Shown in pieces: positions 18,290 through 27,202 of a DNA stretch of 64,000 bases. Position 1 is the stretch's first letter, and every line of letters begins with the position of its first letter. A program made the translations under genes and the position numbers. The DNA lies in contig CAWCCX010000017.1 of NCBI GenBank assembly GCA_963794155.1, positions 1 through 64,000 on the forward strand, read 5' to 3'. Source of the stretch: Roseiarcus sp963794155 (GTDB taxonomy: Bacteria; Pseudomonadota; Alphaproteobacteria; Rhizobiales; Beijerinckiaceae). The notes under the pieces were generated by a model. It was not told the DNA's origin, did not search any database, and saw nothing but the letters and a program-made list of their open reading frames with translations.

Positions 18290-18920
18290 ATGTCCACCGA
18301 AATCAAGATCAACAACGCTTCTTCGCGCGATGCGTGGAACAAAGGCCGTCTCGTTGGCCAGAAGCGTCCCCTTCGGCCGAAAGAGGTCTGGGCCATTCGT
18401 GTCCGACTTCAGATCAAGCCGCAAACGCGATTTGGCGATGTTCAACCTCGCCATCGACAGCAAGCTGCGCGGCTGCGATCTCGTCAGCCTTCGAGTCGAT
18501 GACATAGCTTCAGGCGGCCACGTGAGAGACAGGGCGACGATCGTCCAGCACAAGACCGGCCGTCCGGTTCAGTTTGAGATCACGGAACAGACCCGAACCT
18601 CGCTGCAGGACTGGTTGAGCGTGCGTCCCACAGATCGAGGTCCCCACGTCTTTCCGAGCCGAGTCCACAACCAGCCGCATCTGACGGCTCGCCAATACGC
18701 GCGCATAGTGCACGGCTGGATCGAGGGCGCCGGGATGGAGAGCACCGCCTACGGCACGCATTCGCTGCGCCGCACCAAGGCGGCGCAGATCTACCGCAAG
18801 ACCGGCAATCTGCGAGCGGTCCAGTTGCTTCTTGGACATACCAAGATCGAGAGCACCGTCCGTTATCTTGGGATCGAGGTCGATGATGCGCTGAGCCTGT
18901 CTGAGCAAGTCGAGCTCTGA
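18290..18920 (+). pseudogene. Tyrosine recombinase/integrase, frameshifted
   Basis: The start MSTEIKINNASSRDAWNKGR (ATG 18290, GGAG upstream) reads to about 18415 (VWAIRVRLQI). The rest continues in another frame from KRDLAMFNLAIDSKLRG to LSLSEQVEL. Catalytic features are present: Arg in KLRGCDLVSLR, HSLRRTKAAQ, LLLGH and the tyrosine in STVRYLGIEV. Apart from the frameshift the gene matches a compact integrase of about 200 residues that is widespread in alphaproteobacteria. It lies 240 bp after intron copy 2 and may be a relic of the element that brought this region in. Confidence 0.85.
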
Positions 18921-18999
18921 ACGACGGCGCCGCCTCGCGGGTGTGCGTACTCTCGACCCAAACGCGACCCTGAAGATCGGTCCGGTGAACGGGCGGAAA

Positions 19000-19022
19000 G
19001 CGCAAATACCGGACATCCGCCG
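19000..19022 (+). repeat. Dispersed motif GCGCAAATACCGGACATCCG (four copies)
   Basis: Copies lie at 6174-6196, 13118-13141, 19000-19022 and 21597-21619, each 23-24 bp with one to four differences. Two are next to cyclase sequences (the fragment at 6197 and the gene at 13203). Two are near GGTGAACGGGCG, in different order. They may mark recombined pieces of one ancestral intergenic unit. Confidence 0.5.
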
Positions 19023-19112
19023 AACTGCCTGGTTGCCGCTGAACACCAGCCGCTCCAGCTCCTCTTCAAGCCCCGGAATCGCGCCGATTGACATGGAAGT
19101 CGCAACCGCTGC

Positions 19113-19802
19113 TCATGTCGGCAGCTCTTCGCCAGCCTGCTCGCGGACGATGTATTCGGCGTACCAGTCCGGCCAATTCTCATCGCGCGGGCCGCTCCGC
19201 TTCTCGTGCTCGCCGTGTGCGGCCGCGGCACGTCGGAGTGCGATCGCGAGCTCGGTTGAGGAGGTGAATGTCGTGCCGTGCGTGTCCACCCGTCCGGGTA
19301 ATCGCGCGGTGATTTCCTGGAGCAGCGAGCCGTTGCCGTCTGCATCGCTGAACGACGCGAACGAGCGATAACTGCGATGCTCGGGATCCGGACCACTGAC
19401 TCTGAGCCGTCCAAACAAGTAGGGCTCGTCTACGCCGGCGTAGACGTTGCCAGCGCCGTGGAACGCCTCACTAACGTCGACGCCGCGATCGAGCAACTCG
19501 GCGCGGGCGGCCTCGATGTCGGAGACGATCAGGTATAGGCCCCTGGCGGAGCCCGCCGCCGCCGCCGTGACGTTTTTGCCGAAGATGACCGAGCACCCGG
19601 AGCCGGGCGGCGTGAACTGGATCACGCGGAAGTCGTCGCCGGCGGCGAAGTCGGCGTCGAGCCTCCAACCCAGGCCGCCGTAAAAGCGCTTGGCGCGATC
19701 GACGTCCGAAACAGGGATGACAACGATTTCGAGCCTCATGTCGACTGCCTGCGATCTCGGCGTCTCGATCGGAGTTTTGCTGCCCGTTGAATCAGTGCTC
19801 AT
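19113..19802 (-). CDS. Glyoxalase/VOC-fold protein
   Basis: 229 residues; ATG 19802 has GAGGAG at good spacing. Residues 20-140 form a vicinal-oxygen-chelate domain (LEIVVIPVSDVDRAKRFYGG, GLYLIVSDIEAARAELLDRG), a fold used by glyoxalases, dioxygenases and antibiotic-binding proteins. Ligand residues cannot be assigned safely. A C-terminal extension of about 70 residues ends ENWPDWYAEYIVREQAGEEL, a tail seen in several alphaproteobacterial VOC proteins. The substrate is unknown. The gene stands alone between the broken integrase and a dehydrogenase remnant. Confidence 0.8.
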   Translation of the reverse strand: MSTDSTGSKTPIETPRSQAVDMRLEIVVIPVSDVDRAKRFYGGLGWRLDADFAAGDDFRVIQFTPPGSGCSVIFGKNVTAAAAGSARGLYLIVSDIEAARAELLDRGVDVSEAFHGAGNVYAGVDEPYLFGRLRVSGPDPEHRSYRSFASFSDADGNGSLLQEITARLPGRVDTHGTTFTSSTELAIALRRAAAAHGEHEKRSGPRDENWPDWYAEYIVREQAGEELPT

Positions 19803-19926
19803 ACCCAGCTCCTCAGGTTTGGGCTACTTGCGAGTGGCAACGCACCTCGAAGCCGCAGCGCTCGCGCCCCTTTTTGAACATAGCGTGCCTGCTCCCTCTT
19901 CCTCCCGCTCGGCTCGTACGCGGTCA

Positions 19927-20060
19927 TCAGGAGACAAGCTGCTGGCCGCCGTCGATGTCGTACGTCGCCCCGGTGAGCGCCGTGTTGCTCATGATGTGAA
20001 CGGCTAGAGCGGCGATGTCGGCCGGTCCGACGACGCGCCAGATGAGCATCTTCGCCCGGA
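19927..20060 (-). pseudogene. Short-chain dehydrogenase C-terminal remnant
   Basis: The last 40 or so codons of an SDR gene survive: VVGPADIAALAVHIMSN, then LTGATYDIDGGQQLV, the usual end of the Rossmann fold. No nucleotide-binding or YxxxK motif is present upstream, where the frame degenerates. It is not functional. Confidence 0.6.
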
Positions 20061-20211
20061 GTTCATCGCCGCTTGTCGAGGCCGTCGCCCAGGATTGCCG
20101 CCGAGAGACCGGTATCGCATCGCCGAAGGCAAGCACAGTTACGATCTCGAATACCAGCTGCCCACGGCAGCGCGCTGATCCCCAACATCATTCTCAAGCG
20201 TCCCTTCCCGT

Positions 20212-21282
20212 TTACTTCTCAGCCGGGCGCGGCATCGGCGTCACGGCGACCTGCTCCTCCGCCGTGTACGGCGACCCATAATATGGGAAATCCTTGCGAA
20301 TGCGCCCCTGGTCGGGAGCAAGTTCATCGACAATTGGCATGTTGGCCGCCAGCGTCAACATCACATCCAGCACATCGTCACCCAAAGCGCGTCCGTTGAA
20401 GCTGGCCACCTCGAATGCGGCGGTCGTTCCAAGCTCGTAAGGCAACGTGTTGGGACAAAGCCGTGCAGCAATCAGCTTGCCGTATTCACCCGGGTCCGCC
20501 GCCGAACCGGCATAGGTCGTCATCTTCTCCGCAAAATCCGCGATCGACTTCGCAAAGCGCTCTAGATCTTCAGACGGAACCGACGCATTGAATTGTTCTT
20601 TCGCCTCTTGATCGCTCGGGTCGTTCAGGAAGAGATGCGTAACCATAGGCAGGCCCCAACGCGAAACTTGTACCTCCGGCGCATGGCCAAAGAGGGAGAT
20701 CGTCGCCCACGCGTTGATTTTGCCCTTCCCAATCAGCTCGCTCGGCGCCTCCAGCACAATCGCCGTAACATTCCGCCTCGCAAAGGGATTCTGCTGATGC
20801 AGAATGGCGTCCCCATCGTAGCGCTGTTCCGTATAGAAAGTAGTCATAAATGGGCAGAATCCAGCATTTGCCGCAAATAGGTCTGGAGCAATCCCAACAT
20901 ACGCCCGAAGACCCGAATTACTCGCGACCGAACCGGTTTCGCCTTCAACCAAACTCTCGCCGGCGTCACCACGAACAGCATCGTCGCCCGTCGCCTTCCG
21001 CACCACAAACGGTTGAATGTGAGTATGCTCCCTGGCATCTCCGTGTCGTGGCTCACCAAACCTGAACTTGAACGTAACCTCTTCCCTCGCATCTCCGTTC
21101 AGGTCGAACCGGAACGCGTAGAGTCCTTCTGGATGCAGCATATCCGGAGCCGATAATCTCACATCCGGATTCACGGTCATCGCCATCACCGTCTTGCCCG
21201 AGGGGCCGTCAAATAAATAAAAGTCGCAGAGGTTGAGCCTCGGATCTTCCCTGGCCAGTTTGGTATCGAAATGATGTGACAT
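20212..21282 (-). CDS. DUF4331 family protein
   Basis: 356 residues starting MSHHFDTKLAREDPRLNLCD, with AAGGAG upstream of ATG 21282. The opening (SHH...DPRLNLCDFYLFDG) and the closing VDELAPDQGRIRKDFPYYGSP are typical of DUF4331 proteins. The conserved N-terminal histidines and acidic residues resemble a metal site, but no activity is established. There is no signal peptide, though many relatives are exported. It is monocistronic and flanked on both sides by dehydrogenase remnants. Confidence 0.82.
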   Translation of the reverse strand: MSHHFDTKLAREDPRLNLCDFYLFDGPSGKTVMAMTVNPDVRLSAPDMLHPEGLYAFRFDLNGDAREEVTFKFRFGEPRHGDAREHTHIQPFVVRKATGDDAVRGDAGESLVEGETGSVASNSGLRAYVGIAPDLFAANAGFCPFMTTFYTEQRYDGDAILHQQNPFARRNVTAIVLEAPSELIGKGKINAWATISLFGHAPEVQVSRWGLPMVTHLFLNDPSDQEAKEQFNASVPSEDLERFAKSIADFAEKMTTYAGSAADPGEYGKLIAARLCPNTLPYELGTTAAFEVASFNGRALGDDVLDVMLTLAANMPIVDELAPDQGRIRKDFPYYGSPYTAEEQVAVTPMPRPAEK

Positions 21283-21379
21283 ACAGAATCTCCTTGAGTT
21301 GCGATTTCCTAGCGTGACCCACGCTTTGTCCGATAGCCCGACGGTTCGTTCTTCGTAACTATTCTACCGTCAGCCGCGA

Positions 21380-21522
21380 AGAATGGGCGCTCCGAAGGGA
21401 GCGCCCGTCAGTCCGCCGTCCACCGTCAGCTCGACCGCGTTGATTTACGACGAATCGTCCGAGGCAAGAAAAAGCACAGCCTTGCCCACATCTTCCGGCC
21501 GCCCCAACGGTCACTTGGGGCG
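21380..21522 (-). pseudogene. Second short-chain dehydrogenase remnant
   Basis: Reading leftward, the frame gives GRPEDVGKAVLFLASDDSS, a stop, then INAVELTVDGGLTGAPFG, the standard SDR C-terminus with an in-frame stop where an aromatic residue is usual; another stop lies just upstream. It differs from the remnant at 19927. Confidence 0.6.
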
Positions 21523-22028
21523 CCGCCGCGGATCCAGGGTTGCAGACCCCCAGGGCTACCTCGGTGGTGCAAAGACGACAGGTGCACGGCTACTGTGCGC
21601 AATTACCGGACGTCCGCCGACGGTTTGGTGAACGGGCGAGTTCGACCCTGAGCTGGAGTCGCGAGGAGCCGAATGGACACCTATAGCTCCTCCGTTGGCC
21701 CTGCGCTTGGTTCCGGCGGATATTCGGTGACCGACTGCTGTCTCAACTGGAACTTGCGGAAATTGGAGGATCCGTGCAAGTCCGAATGGTTTCGGCGCAT
21801 GCTCCATCGCGGCCCTTATGTTAGGCCGCTCTTGCCCCTTTTTCTGGCCGACGATAACGAACTCGCGCGGCGAGCGCGGTATGGAGCGCGATTCAAGACG
21901 GCTGAACCGGCGCGTGCCAGATTGCTAGCTCGTTTCCTGTGCGCAGTTGCTCGGGCGGGGCCTCGGAGACGGACCTCGGCGTCTCACCTTCGGGAGCTGC
22001 AAGGCTTCTATCGTCCGACAAAGCGTGA
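21523..22028. other. No supported gene
   Basis: Contains one copy of the dispersed GCGCAAATA motif (21597-21619). An open frame at 21673-22053 has no recognisable domain, no ribosome site and unusual composition. It is probably a scar between remnants. Confidence 0.4.
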
Positions 22029-22259
22029 TCAGTCGCAATCGCTCAAGCACTGATTGAATAATTCGCAAGGACTGTGCATCGGGGCGACTCCCTCCGTGCA
22101 TTCCTTCTTCTCATTGTACTGTGCTTCGCACTTCGACCGACACGCTGCTTTCGTTTGAGCATCCTGTGATGGTGCCTGCGACGGCTTACTCTCTTGTCCG
22201 GATGCGGGAATAATCAAGGACAGCACCAGCGCGATTGCCAAGAACGATATCCTGATCAT
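22029..22259 (-). CDS. Small exported cysteine-rich protein
   Basis: 76 residues from ATG 22259. The first 20 or so residues form a clear signal peptide (MIRISFLAIALVLSLIIPAS). The mature part of about 55 residues has five cysteines (CRSKCEAQYN, KKECTEG, SPCELFNQCLSDC) in CxxxC spacing, suggesting disulfides or metal binding. A longer frame starting at 22337 lacks a ribosome site. No named family is recognised. It is convergent with nothing and lies 200 bp downstream of larA on the same strand. Confidence 0.6.
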   Translation of the reverse strand: MIRISFLAIALVLSLIIPASGQESKPSQAPSQDAQTKAACRSKCEAQYNEKKECTEGVAPMHSPCELFNQCLSDCD

Positions 22260-22460
22260 GATGGGACGCTCGCATTTAACGGATAGACTCTTGAGCCTGG
22301 CGCCCACTCGTGGCGGACTGGGCGACCGAAAGGGCACCGGAATTGGCTTTCGAGCTCCCCCAGCCTCAAGCGGGTGAGGCGAGGGGCTTGCCCTTCTCGA
22401 CGGCCTGTTGGACCGCCAAAGCCGGACGACGGAATGTCCGTCTGCTGGACGGTCGGACTC

Positions 22461-23756
22461 TCACCCCGCGTCGTAATAGGGAACGACATAGGGGCCTTCA
22501 GGGATCACCGCGACGCAAGGGTCCTCAGCCCGGGCAATGCTGCGAGCGATTGTCTCATCGAGATCAGCGATCATTTCAACCCCGGTCAACGCACGCTCCT
22601 CGTCCGACAAGCCCGAGGTATAGAGCGAGATTCGACCGACGCGCATAGGTTTGAGCTGCATCTCGGTCTGCCATTCGTCGACGTCCGCCAGGGACTTGGC
22701 GGTAAGGGTCGCCAGGAACTTGTCGGGCCCCAGTTCAATCAGGCGACGTTGGGCGGCCCTAAATTCCTTTGACCCGAATCCCTCCGAACACTCCGAAGCA
22801 ATGATCAAGGCACCGCCGGGCGCCAAAATATCCATCGGGGTCACCATCCCCTTGATCGTTTGATAGTAGGTCTTGTCGAGCGGATAACCCGCCGAGGAAG
22901 TGACCACAGTCTTGAACCTGCGCCGCGCCGGCACGCGGATGGCACCGTTCACGAATTCCACCGCTGCCGCATGGCTGGCGAAGATTTCGCCGAAGTTGAT
23001 GTAAGCCAGATCGCGATCGTCGTCGATAACCGTGTTGAGACCGTAGACATCGCGGAGCCCCCGGACAATCTCAAGCTGCTCCTCGTGAAGCGGATTGCCG
23101 ATCAGATTGCACTGAACGGCGAGAGGATCTTCCATGAAGCGCGCGGAATGGAACGTGCGAATGGTTTCGTGGTGGGCGACGCCAGGCGCGATGACCTTGC
23201 GGCCGCCGGACCAGCCGGCCATGAAATGCGGCTCGACCAGGCCGGTGGCGATACGCAAATCCGCTTCGATGAAGCGCCGATCGAGCTTGATCGGCGTTCC
23301 CCGCGTCGCGGTGACGCCGAGATCGACGTGATCAGCGTCGTTGCGCGCATCATGGTTCTCAATTCGAACCCGCTCCATGACCCAAGGGTCACCTACCAGT
23401 TCAGCAAGCTCTTCGCCCACATTTGGCCGATGTAGGCCAGTAGCGACCAGAATAATAATGCGGTCGAGCGGAACGCCTGAAGCGACCAAGGTTTCGATCA
23501 TCGGCCGCAGGAAGAGATTGTTAGGCACCGGTCGCGTAATGTCGCAAATCAGGATGCAGACGCTTTTGCGTCCACGGGCTAGTTCGGCCAGCGCTGGGGA
23601 GTCAATCGGCTCCGACAAAGCGTGTCGAACTGCCGCTGCGGGATCGGCGATTTTGTGCAGCTTTCCCTTGGCGATCAGGGTAACTTCCGCTTTAGCGGGC
23701 ATGCGCAGCTTAAGCTGTCCGTGGCCGTAGGAAATGGCGATCGGTTCGACTGTCAC
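22461..23756 (-). CDS. larA: Nickel-dependent lactate racemase family enzyme
   Basis: 431 residues. LarA enzymes use a nickel-pincer nucleotide to racemise or epimerise 2-hydroxyacids by hydride transfer. The cofactor-binding lysine is in SGGRKVIAPG (Lys187); His109 (ATGLHRP), His177 (VEPHF) and His203 (TFHSARF) align with the metal and catalytic histidines of known LarA proteins. The GTG start at 23756 has GAGAG upstream. It is divergent from larC-larE-larB, which supply the cofactor, so the set is self-sufficient. LarA homologues differ in substrate, so lactate is not assured; the neighbouring dehydrogenases suggest another hydroxyacid is possible. Confidence 0.93.
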   Translation of the reverse strand: MTVEPIAISYGHGQLKLRMPAKAEVTLIAKGKLHKIADPAAAVRHALSEPIDSPALAELARGRKSVCILICDITRPVPNNLFLRPMIETLVASGVPLDRIIILVATGLHRPNVGEELAELVGDPWVMERVRIENHDARNDADHVDLGVTATRGTPIKLDRRFIEADLRIATGLVEPHFMAGWSGGRKVIAPGVAHHETIRTFHSARFMEDPLAVQCNLIGNPLHEEQLEIVRGLRDVYGLNTVIDDDRDLAYINFGEIFASHAAAVEFVNGAIRVPARRRFKTVVTSSAGYPLDKTYYQTIKGMVTPMDILAPGGALIIASECSEGFGSKEFRAAQRRLIELGPDKFLATLTAKSLADVDEWQTEMQLKPMRVGRISLYTSGLSDEERALTGVEMIADLDETIARSIARAEDPCVAVIPEGPYVVPYYDAG

Positions 23757-24086
23757 GTGGCACTCTCGTTTTTATCGGCTCTGGATCGCTTGAGCATTGC
23801 TCCAGTTTCCGACAACAGGCTCGCCCTGGCAAAGCGCCTCTTGAGTGTTCCCTTTCGAAGGCGCCGCGCTCGTTACAGGAGCACGCATTGATCGAACATG
23901 CGACACCTGTTGTCAATTAGGCACCAAGCCGCAGCTTGCCAGAAAACGGCTGGCGCAGCGTTCACCCGACAATGACGGTCAGTAGCAGCGGACCGAGACG
24001 ACCGCAGTCTCCTGGCCGCGCTGAAGCCTGAATGCGCTATACTTGGCGTTTGAGATCGACGAACCGCCTCGAGTTGGGAGGGTTTT
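23757..24086. promoter_or_regulatory. Divergent larA/larC intergenic region
   Basis: 330 bp without a gene that must hold promoters for larA (leftward) and larC (rightward). GACAACAGG (23811-23819) and its inverse CCTGTTGTC (23906-23914) form a spaced inverted pair that could be operator half-sites. CTATACTTGG near 24035 resembles a -10 box for larC, but no good -35 is seen. No lar-type regulator gene is adjacent. Confidence 0.35.
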
Positions 24087-25433
24087 TTGGACATTCATCT
24101 CGATCCCCTCGGCGGCTTGTCAGGCGACATGTTTGTCGCGGCCCTCCTCGACGCCTTCCCCGAACACTGGCCGCACGTGCAGTCGATGATCGCGTCCTTA
24201 AACCTTGGGGCCGAAGCCGAATGCAGGCTCGTTCCGCACCACGATCATTCCTTTGCCGGAAGCCGATTTCTTGTCGCCGCGGATTGGACGGCGCTGGGCC
24301 TTCCGGCAGGTCGGCGCGCCGATAGCCAGAGCGATCCCGCGCATACCCACAAAGAGAGCGGCTGTCATGAGCACACTCACGCCCATGAGAGTGGCGGCCG
24401 CCACACAGCGTGGGCTGACATTCATACCGAGCTTAACCGCTCAGTCCTCGATGCCGACGTGAAGAAGCATGCGCTGGCGATTTTCGAGCTTCTCGCTAAG
24501 GCGGAAGCCACAGTGCATGGCGTCGAGGTTGACTCGGTCACTTTTCACGAGGTGGGCGCGGTCGATTCGATTGTCGATATCGTCGCTGCCGCACAATTGA
24601 TTTCGCTGATCCGCGCCGATCGCTGGACATCGGCACCGCTGCCGATCGGATCAGGGCGGATCAATACCGCACATGGCGTTCTGCCCGCGCCCGCGCCAGC
24701 CGCGGCTCTCCTTCTGCAAGGTCTGCGCGTTATCGACGATGGCGTTCCAGGCGAGCGGGTCACACCGACCGGCGCCGCCCTCGCGGCTTACCTCATCGAC
24801 ACAGGCGCGCGATTGGACGGGCGCATTTCCTGGATGTCGCGCAGCGGCATTGGATTTGGCGCGCGAACTCTGCCCGGCGTCAGCAATTGTCTGCGGGTGT
24901 TGGCGTTCGACGAAGCGACGGCGCATGCGAAGGCCGAGAGCCCTATTGGTCGTCGCCAATTGGCGGTCATCACGTTCGAGGTCGACGATCAATGTCCGGA
25001 GGATTTGACGTCTGGACTTGACCATATCCGCTCGACGCATGGGGTTTTCGACGTGACCCAGAGCGCCGTTGTCGGTAAGAAGGGCCGAATGGCGGCGCAC
25101 GTGCAGGTTCTGGTCTCGCCTCTTGAACTCGAAAATGTGATTATCGCCTGTTTTAAGGAAACCACGACTATTGGCTTGAGATACCAGCTGACGGAAGGTG
25201 CCGTCCTGTGCCGTCGTCTAGAGACGGTCGAGATAGAGGGGGAAAAATTGCGGGTCAAAATCGTCGACCGGCCGGGGGGAGCGCAAAGCGGCAAGGCGGA
25301 GGCCGCCGACGTGGCGAGCCAGCGCGGCCACGTCACGCGTGCGCGCATGCGGGGCGCAGCGGTAGCGCTTGCGTTGGACCCGAACGATCGGGACCGCAAA
25401 AGCGGGGGGGACAAACGGAAGGGAGGCCTCTGA
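24087..25433 (+). CDS. larC: Nickel-pincer cofactor nickel insertase LarC
   Basis: 448 residues. LarC inserts nickel into the pincer nucleotide in the last step of cofactor synthesis (a CTP-dependent cyclometallase). The N-terminal motif LDPLGGLSGDMFVAALLD and VTFHEVGAVDSIVDIVAA are characteristic. A His-rich loop (HTHKESGCHEHTHAHESGG, about 90-110) is likely for nickel. Some species make LarC by a programmed frameshift between two parts; here the two parts are one continuous frame. The start is TTG 24087, with GGGAGG 6 nt upstream and no better codon nearby. larE begins 1 bp after the stop. Confidence 0.92.
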   Translation: MDIHLDPLGGLSGDMFVAALLDAFPEHWPHVQSMIASLNLGAEAECRLVPHHDHSFAGSRFLVAADWTALGLPAGRRADSQSDPAHTHKESGCHEHTHAHESGGRHTAWADIHTELNRSVLDADVKKHALAIFELLAKAEATVHGVEVDSVTFHEVGAVDSIVDIVAAAQLISLIRADRWTSAPLPIGSGRINTAHGVLPAPAPAAALLLQGLRVIDDGVPGERVTPTGAALAAYLIDTGARLDGRISWMSRSGIGFGARTLPGVSNCLRVLAFDEATAHAKAESPIGRRQLAVITFEVDDQCPEDLTSGLDHIRSTHGVFDVTQSAVVGKKGRMAAHVQVLVSPLELENVIIACFKETTTIGLRYQLTEGAVLCRRLETVEIEGEKLRVKIVDRPGGAQSGKAEAADVASQRGHVTRARMRGAAVALALDPNDRDRKSGGDKRKGGL

Positions 25434-25434
25434 G

Positions 25435-26259
25435 ATGCGGGCGCACCAAGCGGACGGGAGTGTCGAGCCACGCTTAGCTGATGCTTTGTCGAACATAGCA
25501 GGACCGCTGGCGGTTGCTGTCAGCGGCGGCGTGGACAGCGTTACGCTCGCGACCTTCGCCCATCGAGCCGCGGGTTCCCGCGTTGAAGTTTTTCATGCCG
25601 TCTCACCCGCTGTACCGCAAGAGGCGACTGAGCGCGTCGAACGGTTCGCGACGACTCAAGGTTGGCGCCTGCGGATTGTGCACGCGGGGGAGTTCACAGA
25701 CGAGAAGTATTTGGCCAATCCGGTCGATCGCTGCTTCTTCTGCAAGACCAATCTTTATGGCTGCATCGCGCGCCACAGCGACGCGCAAATTCTTTCAGGC
25801 GCCAATCTCGATGACCTTCGCGAATATCGGCCCGGGCTCGAGGCCGCCAAACGGCATTCGGTCCGCCACCCTTATCTCGAAGCCGGTATCGACAAAAAGG
25901 CCGTGCGCTCGCTCGCGCGCAATCTCGGCTTGGGCTCTTTATCCGAGCTGCCGGCTGCGCCCTGTCTTTCGAGTCGGGTCGAGACCGGCATTGCGATCCG
26001 CCCGGTGGTTCTGAAGGCGATCCATGCTGTGGAGCGCAGCATCGCAAAGGATTTTCCGGCTGGAATCGTCCGTTGCCGCGTACGCGCGAAGCAAATCGTC
26101 ATCGAGCTTGATCCCGAAACCCTCGCAGCGATCGCCGGCGAGCGCGAAGATGAGGTGCGCGCTCAGGCGGATCGGAGTTTCGCCGGAGTTGTGCAGACGG
26201 TCAATCTGTCATTCGAGCCTTATCGCAATGGCAGCGCCTTCGTGCATTTGGGCGCATGA
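25435..26259 (+). CDS. larE: Pyridinium-bisthiocarboxylate sulfur insertase LarE
   Basis: 274 residues. LarE activates the cofactor precursor with ATP and converts its carboxylates to thiocarboxylates. The PP-loop is SGGVDS (30-35). Cys177 in APCLSSR is at the site of the sulfur-donating cysteine. Cys100 and Cys103 in DRCFFCKTN add a CxxC pair. Three such cysteines are a feature of LarE proteins reported to carry an iron-sulfur cluster, which would make the enzyme catalytic instead of sacrificial; that is inference here. ATG 25435 has GGGAGG 8 nt upstream. It overlaps larB by 4 bp. Confidence 0.92.
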   Translation: MRAHQADGSVEPRLADALSNIAGPLAVAVSGGVDSVTLATFAHRAAGSRVEVFHAVSPAVPQEATERVERFATTQGWRLRIVHAGEFTDEKYLANPVDRCFFCKTNLYGCIARHSDAQILSGANLDDLREYRPGLEAAKRHSVRHPYLEAGIDKKAVRSLARNLGLGSLSELPAAPCLSSRVETGIAIRPVVLKAIHAVERSIAKDFPAGIVRCRVRAKQIVIELDPETLAAIAGEREDEVRAQADRSFAGVVQTVNLSFEPYRNGSAFVHLGA

Positions 26260-26942
26260 TGCCGGAATTCAAAGTCGACTTTGAGCGTGGAGCGAGAATC
26301 GGCCTGGATGAGGCGCTGTTTTGCGAGAGTAAGACTGTTGATCAGATTTCGGCGATAGTGGACGCCGTGAAGGCGAAGACGGGTCGGCTGTTGCTCACAC
26401 GTCTCGATGAGTCGAAGTATGGAGCCTTGTTCGCCCTTGACGGCGCCCAACTCAAATTCGACCCCCTTTCACGCACCGCCATTCTTGGCCAACCTCATCG
26501 CGCGCTCCCCACGGCGCCGGTGGCGATCGTCATGGCCGGGACCTCCGACCTGCCGGTCGGTCGCGAGGCTGCGCGGACGCTAGCCTTCGCCGGCCAACCC
26601 TATCGCGAATATACGGACGTCGGCGTCGCCGGCCTCTGGCGCCTCCTCGAACGGATCGAAGATATCCGATCGTCTCCCGTTGTCATCGTGGCCGCGGGCA
26701 TGGACGCGGCATTGGTCAGCGTCGTCGGCGGTCTGGTTTCCAGCGCGGTGATCGCACTTCCGACCTCCGTCGGCTACGGCGTGGCGAAGGGGGGCGCGAC
26801 AGCGCTGCACGCCGCGCTGGCCAGTTGTGCGCCTGGGATATCGGTCGTCAATATCGACAATGGCTACGGCGCGACTTGCGCGGCCTTGCGGATATCGCTC
26901 GTCCTGGCGGCCTCACAAAACGCAGCGGAACGCCCCGAGTGA
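26256..26942 (+). CDS. larB: Nicotinate adenine dinucleotide carboxylase LarB
   Basis: 228 residues, related to PurE. LarB carboxylates the pyridinium ring of nicotinic acid adenine dinucleotide and hydrolyses the phosphoanhydride, the first step toward the nickel-pincer cofactor. The PurE-like core shows VAIVMAGTSDLPVGREAART, VIVAAGMDAALVSVVGGL and ALPTSVGYGVAKGGATAL. The start overlaps the larE stop as ATGA, so translation is probably coupled. It ends the larC-larE-larB operon. No terminator is visible before the next operon 260 bp on. Confidence 0.93.
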   Translation: MMPEFKVDFERGARIGLDEALFCESKTVDQISAIVDAVKAKTGRLLLTRLDESKYGALFALDGAQLKFDPLSRTAILGQPHRALPTAPVAIVMAGTSDLPVGREAARTLAFAGQPYREYTDVGVAGLWRLLERIEDIRSSPVVIVAAGMDAALVSVVGGLVSSAVIALPTSVGYGVAKGGATALHAALASCAPGISVVNIDNGYGATCAALRISLVLAASQNAAERPE

Positions 26943-27202
26943 GGGGTTGCCGTTGCGATTGTTTTCCTTGAATTCGGCGACGCGTCGCAGCTGGCCACCT
27001 TCAAACGAATTCGGCGAGATGAACACTTCTAAGAGTTTTGTTGTATCCACCGCAATATAACGTGTTCTCGATTGCTCTGACTCCAATTCTGTTCTAGTCG
27101 TTTGCAATCGTCGTTCCGCGAATGGTTTTCCGAACAGACGGCCAAACAGTCTTTGCGGCGCGTTGTTTGTTGTGCGCTGCGAGCTGAGACAGGGAGGGAA
27201 GC

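Noticed and set aside
21673..22053. Open frame of 126 codons
   Set aside because: No ribosome site, domain or plausible composition; flanked by gene remnants.
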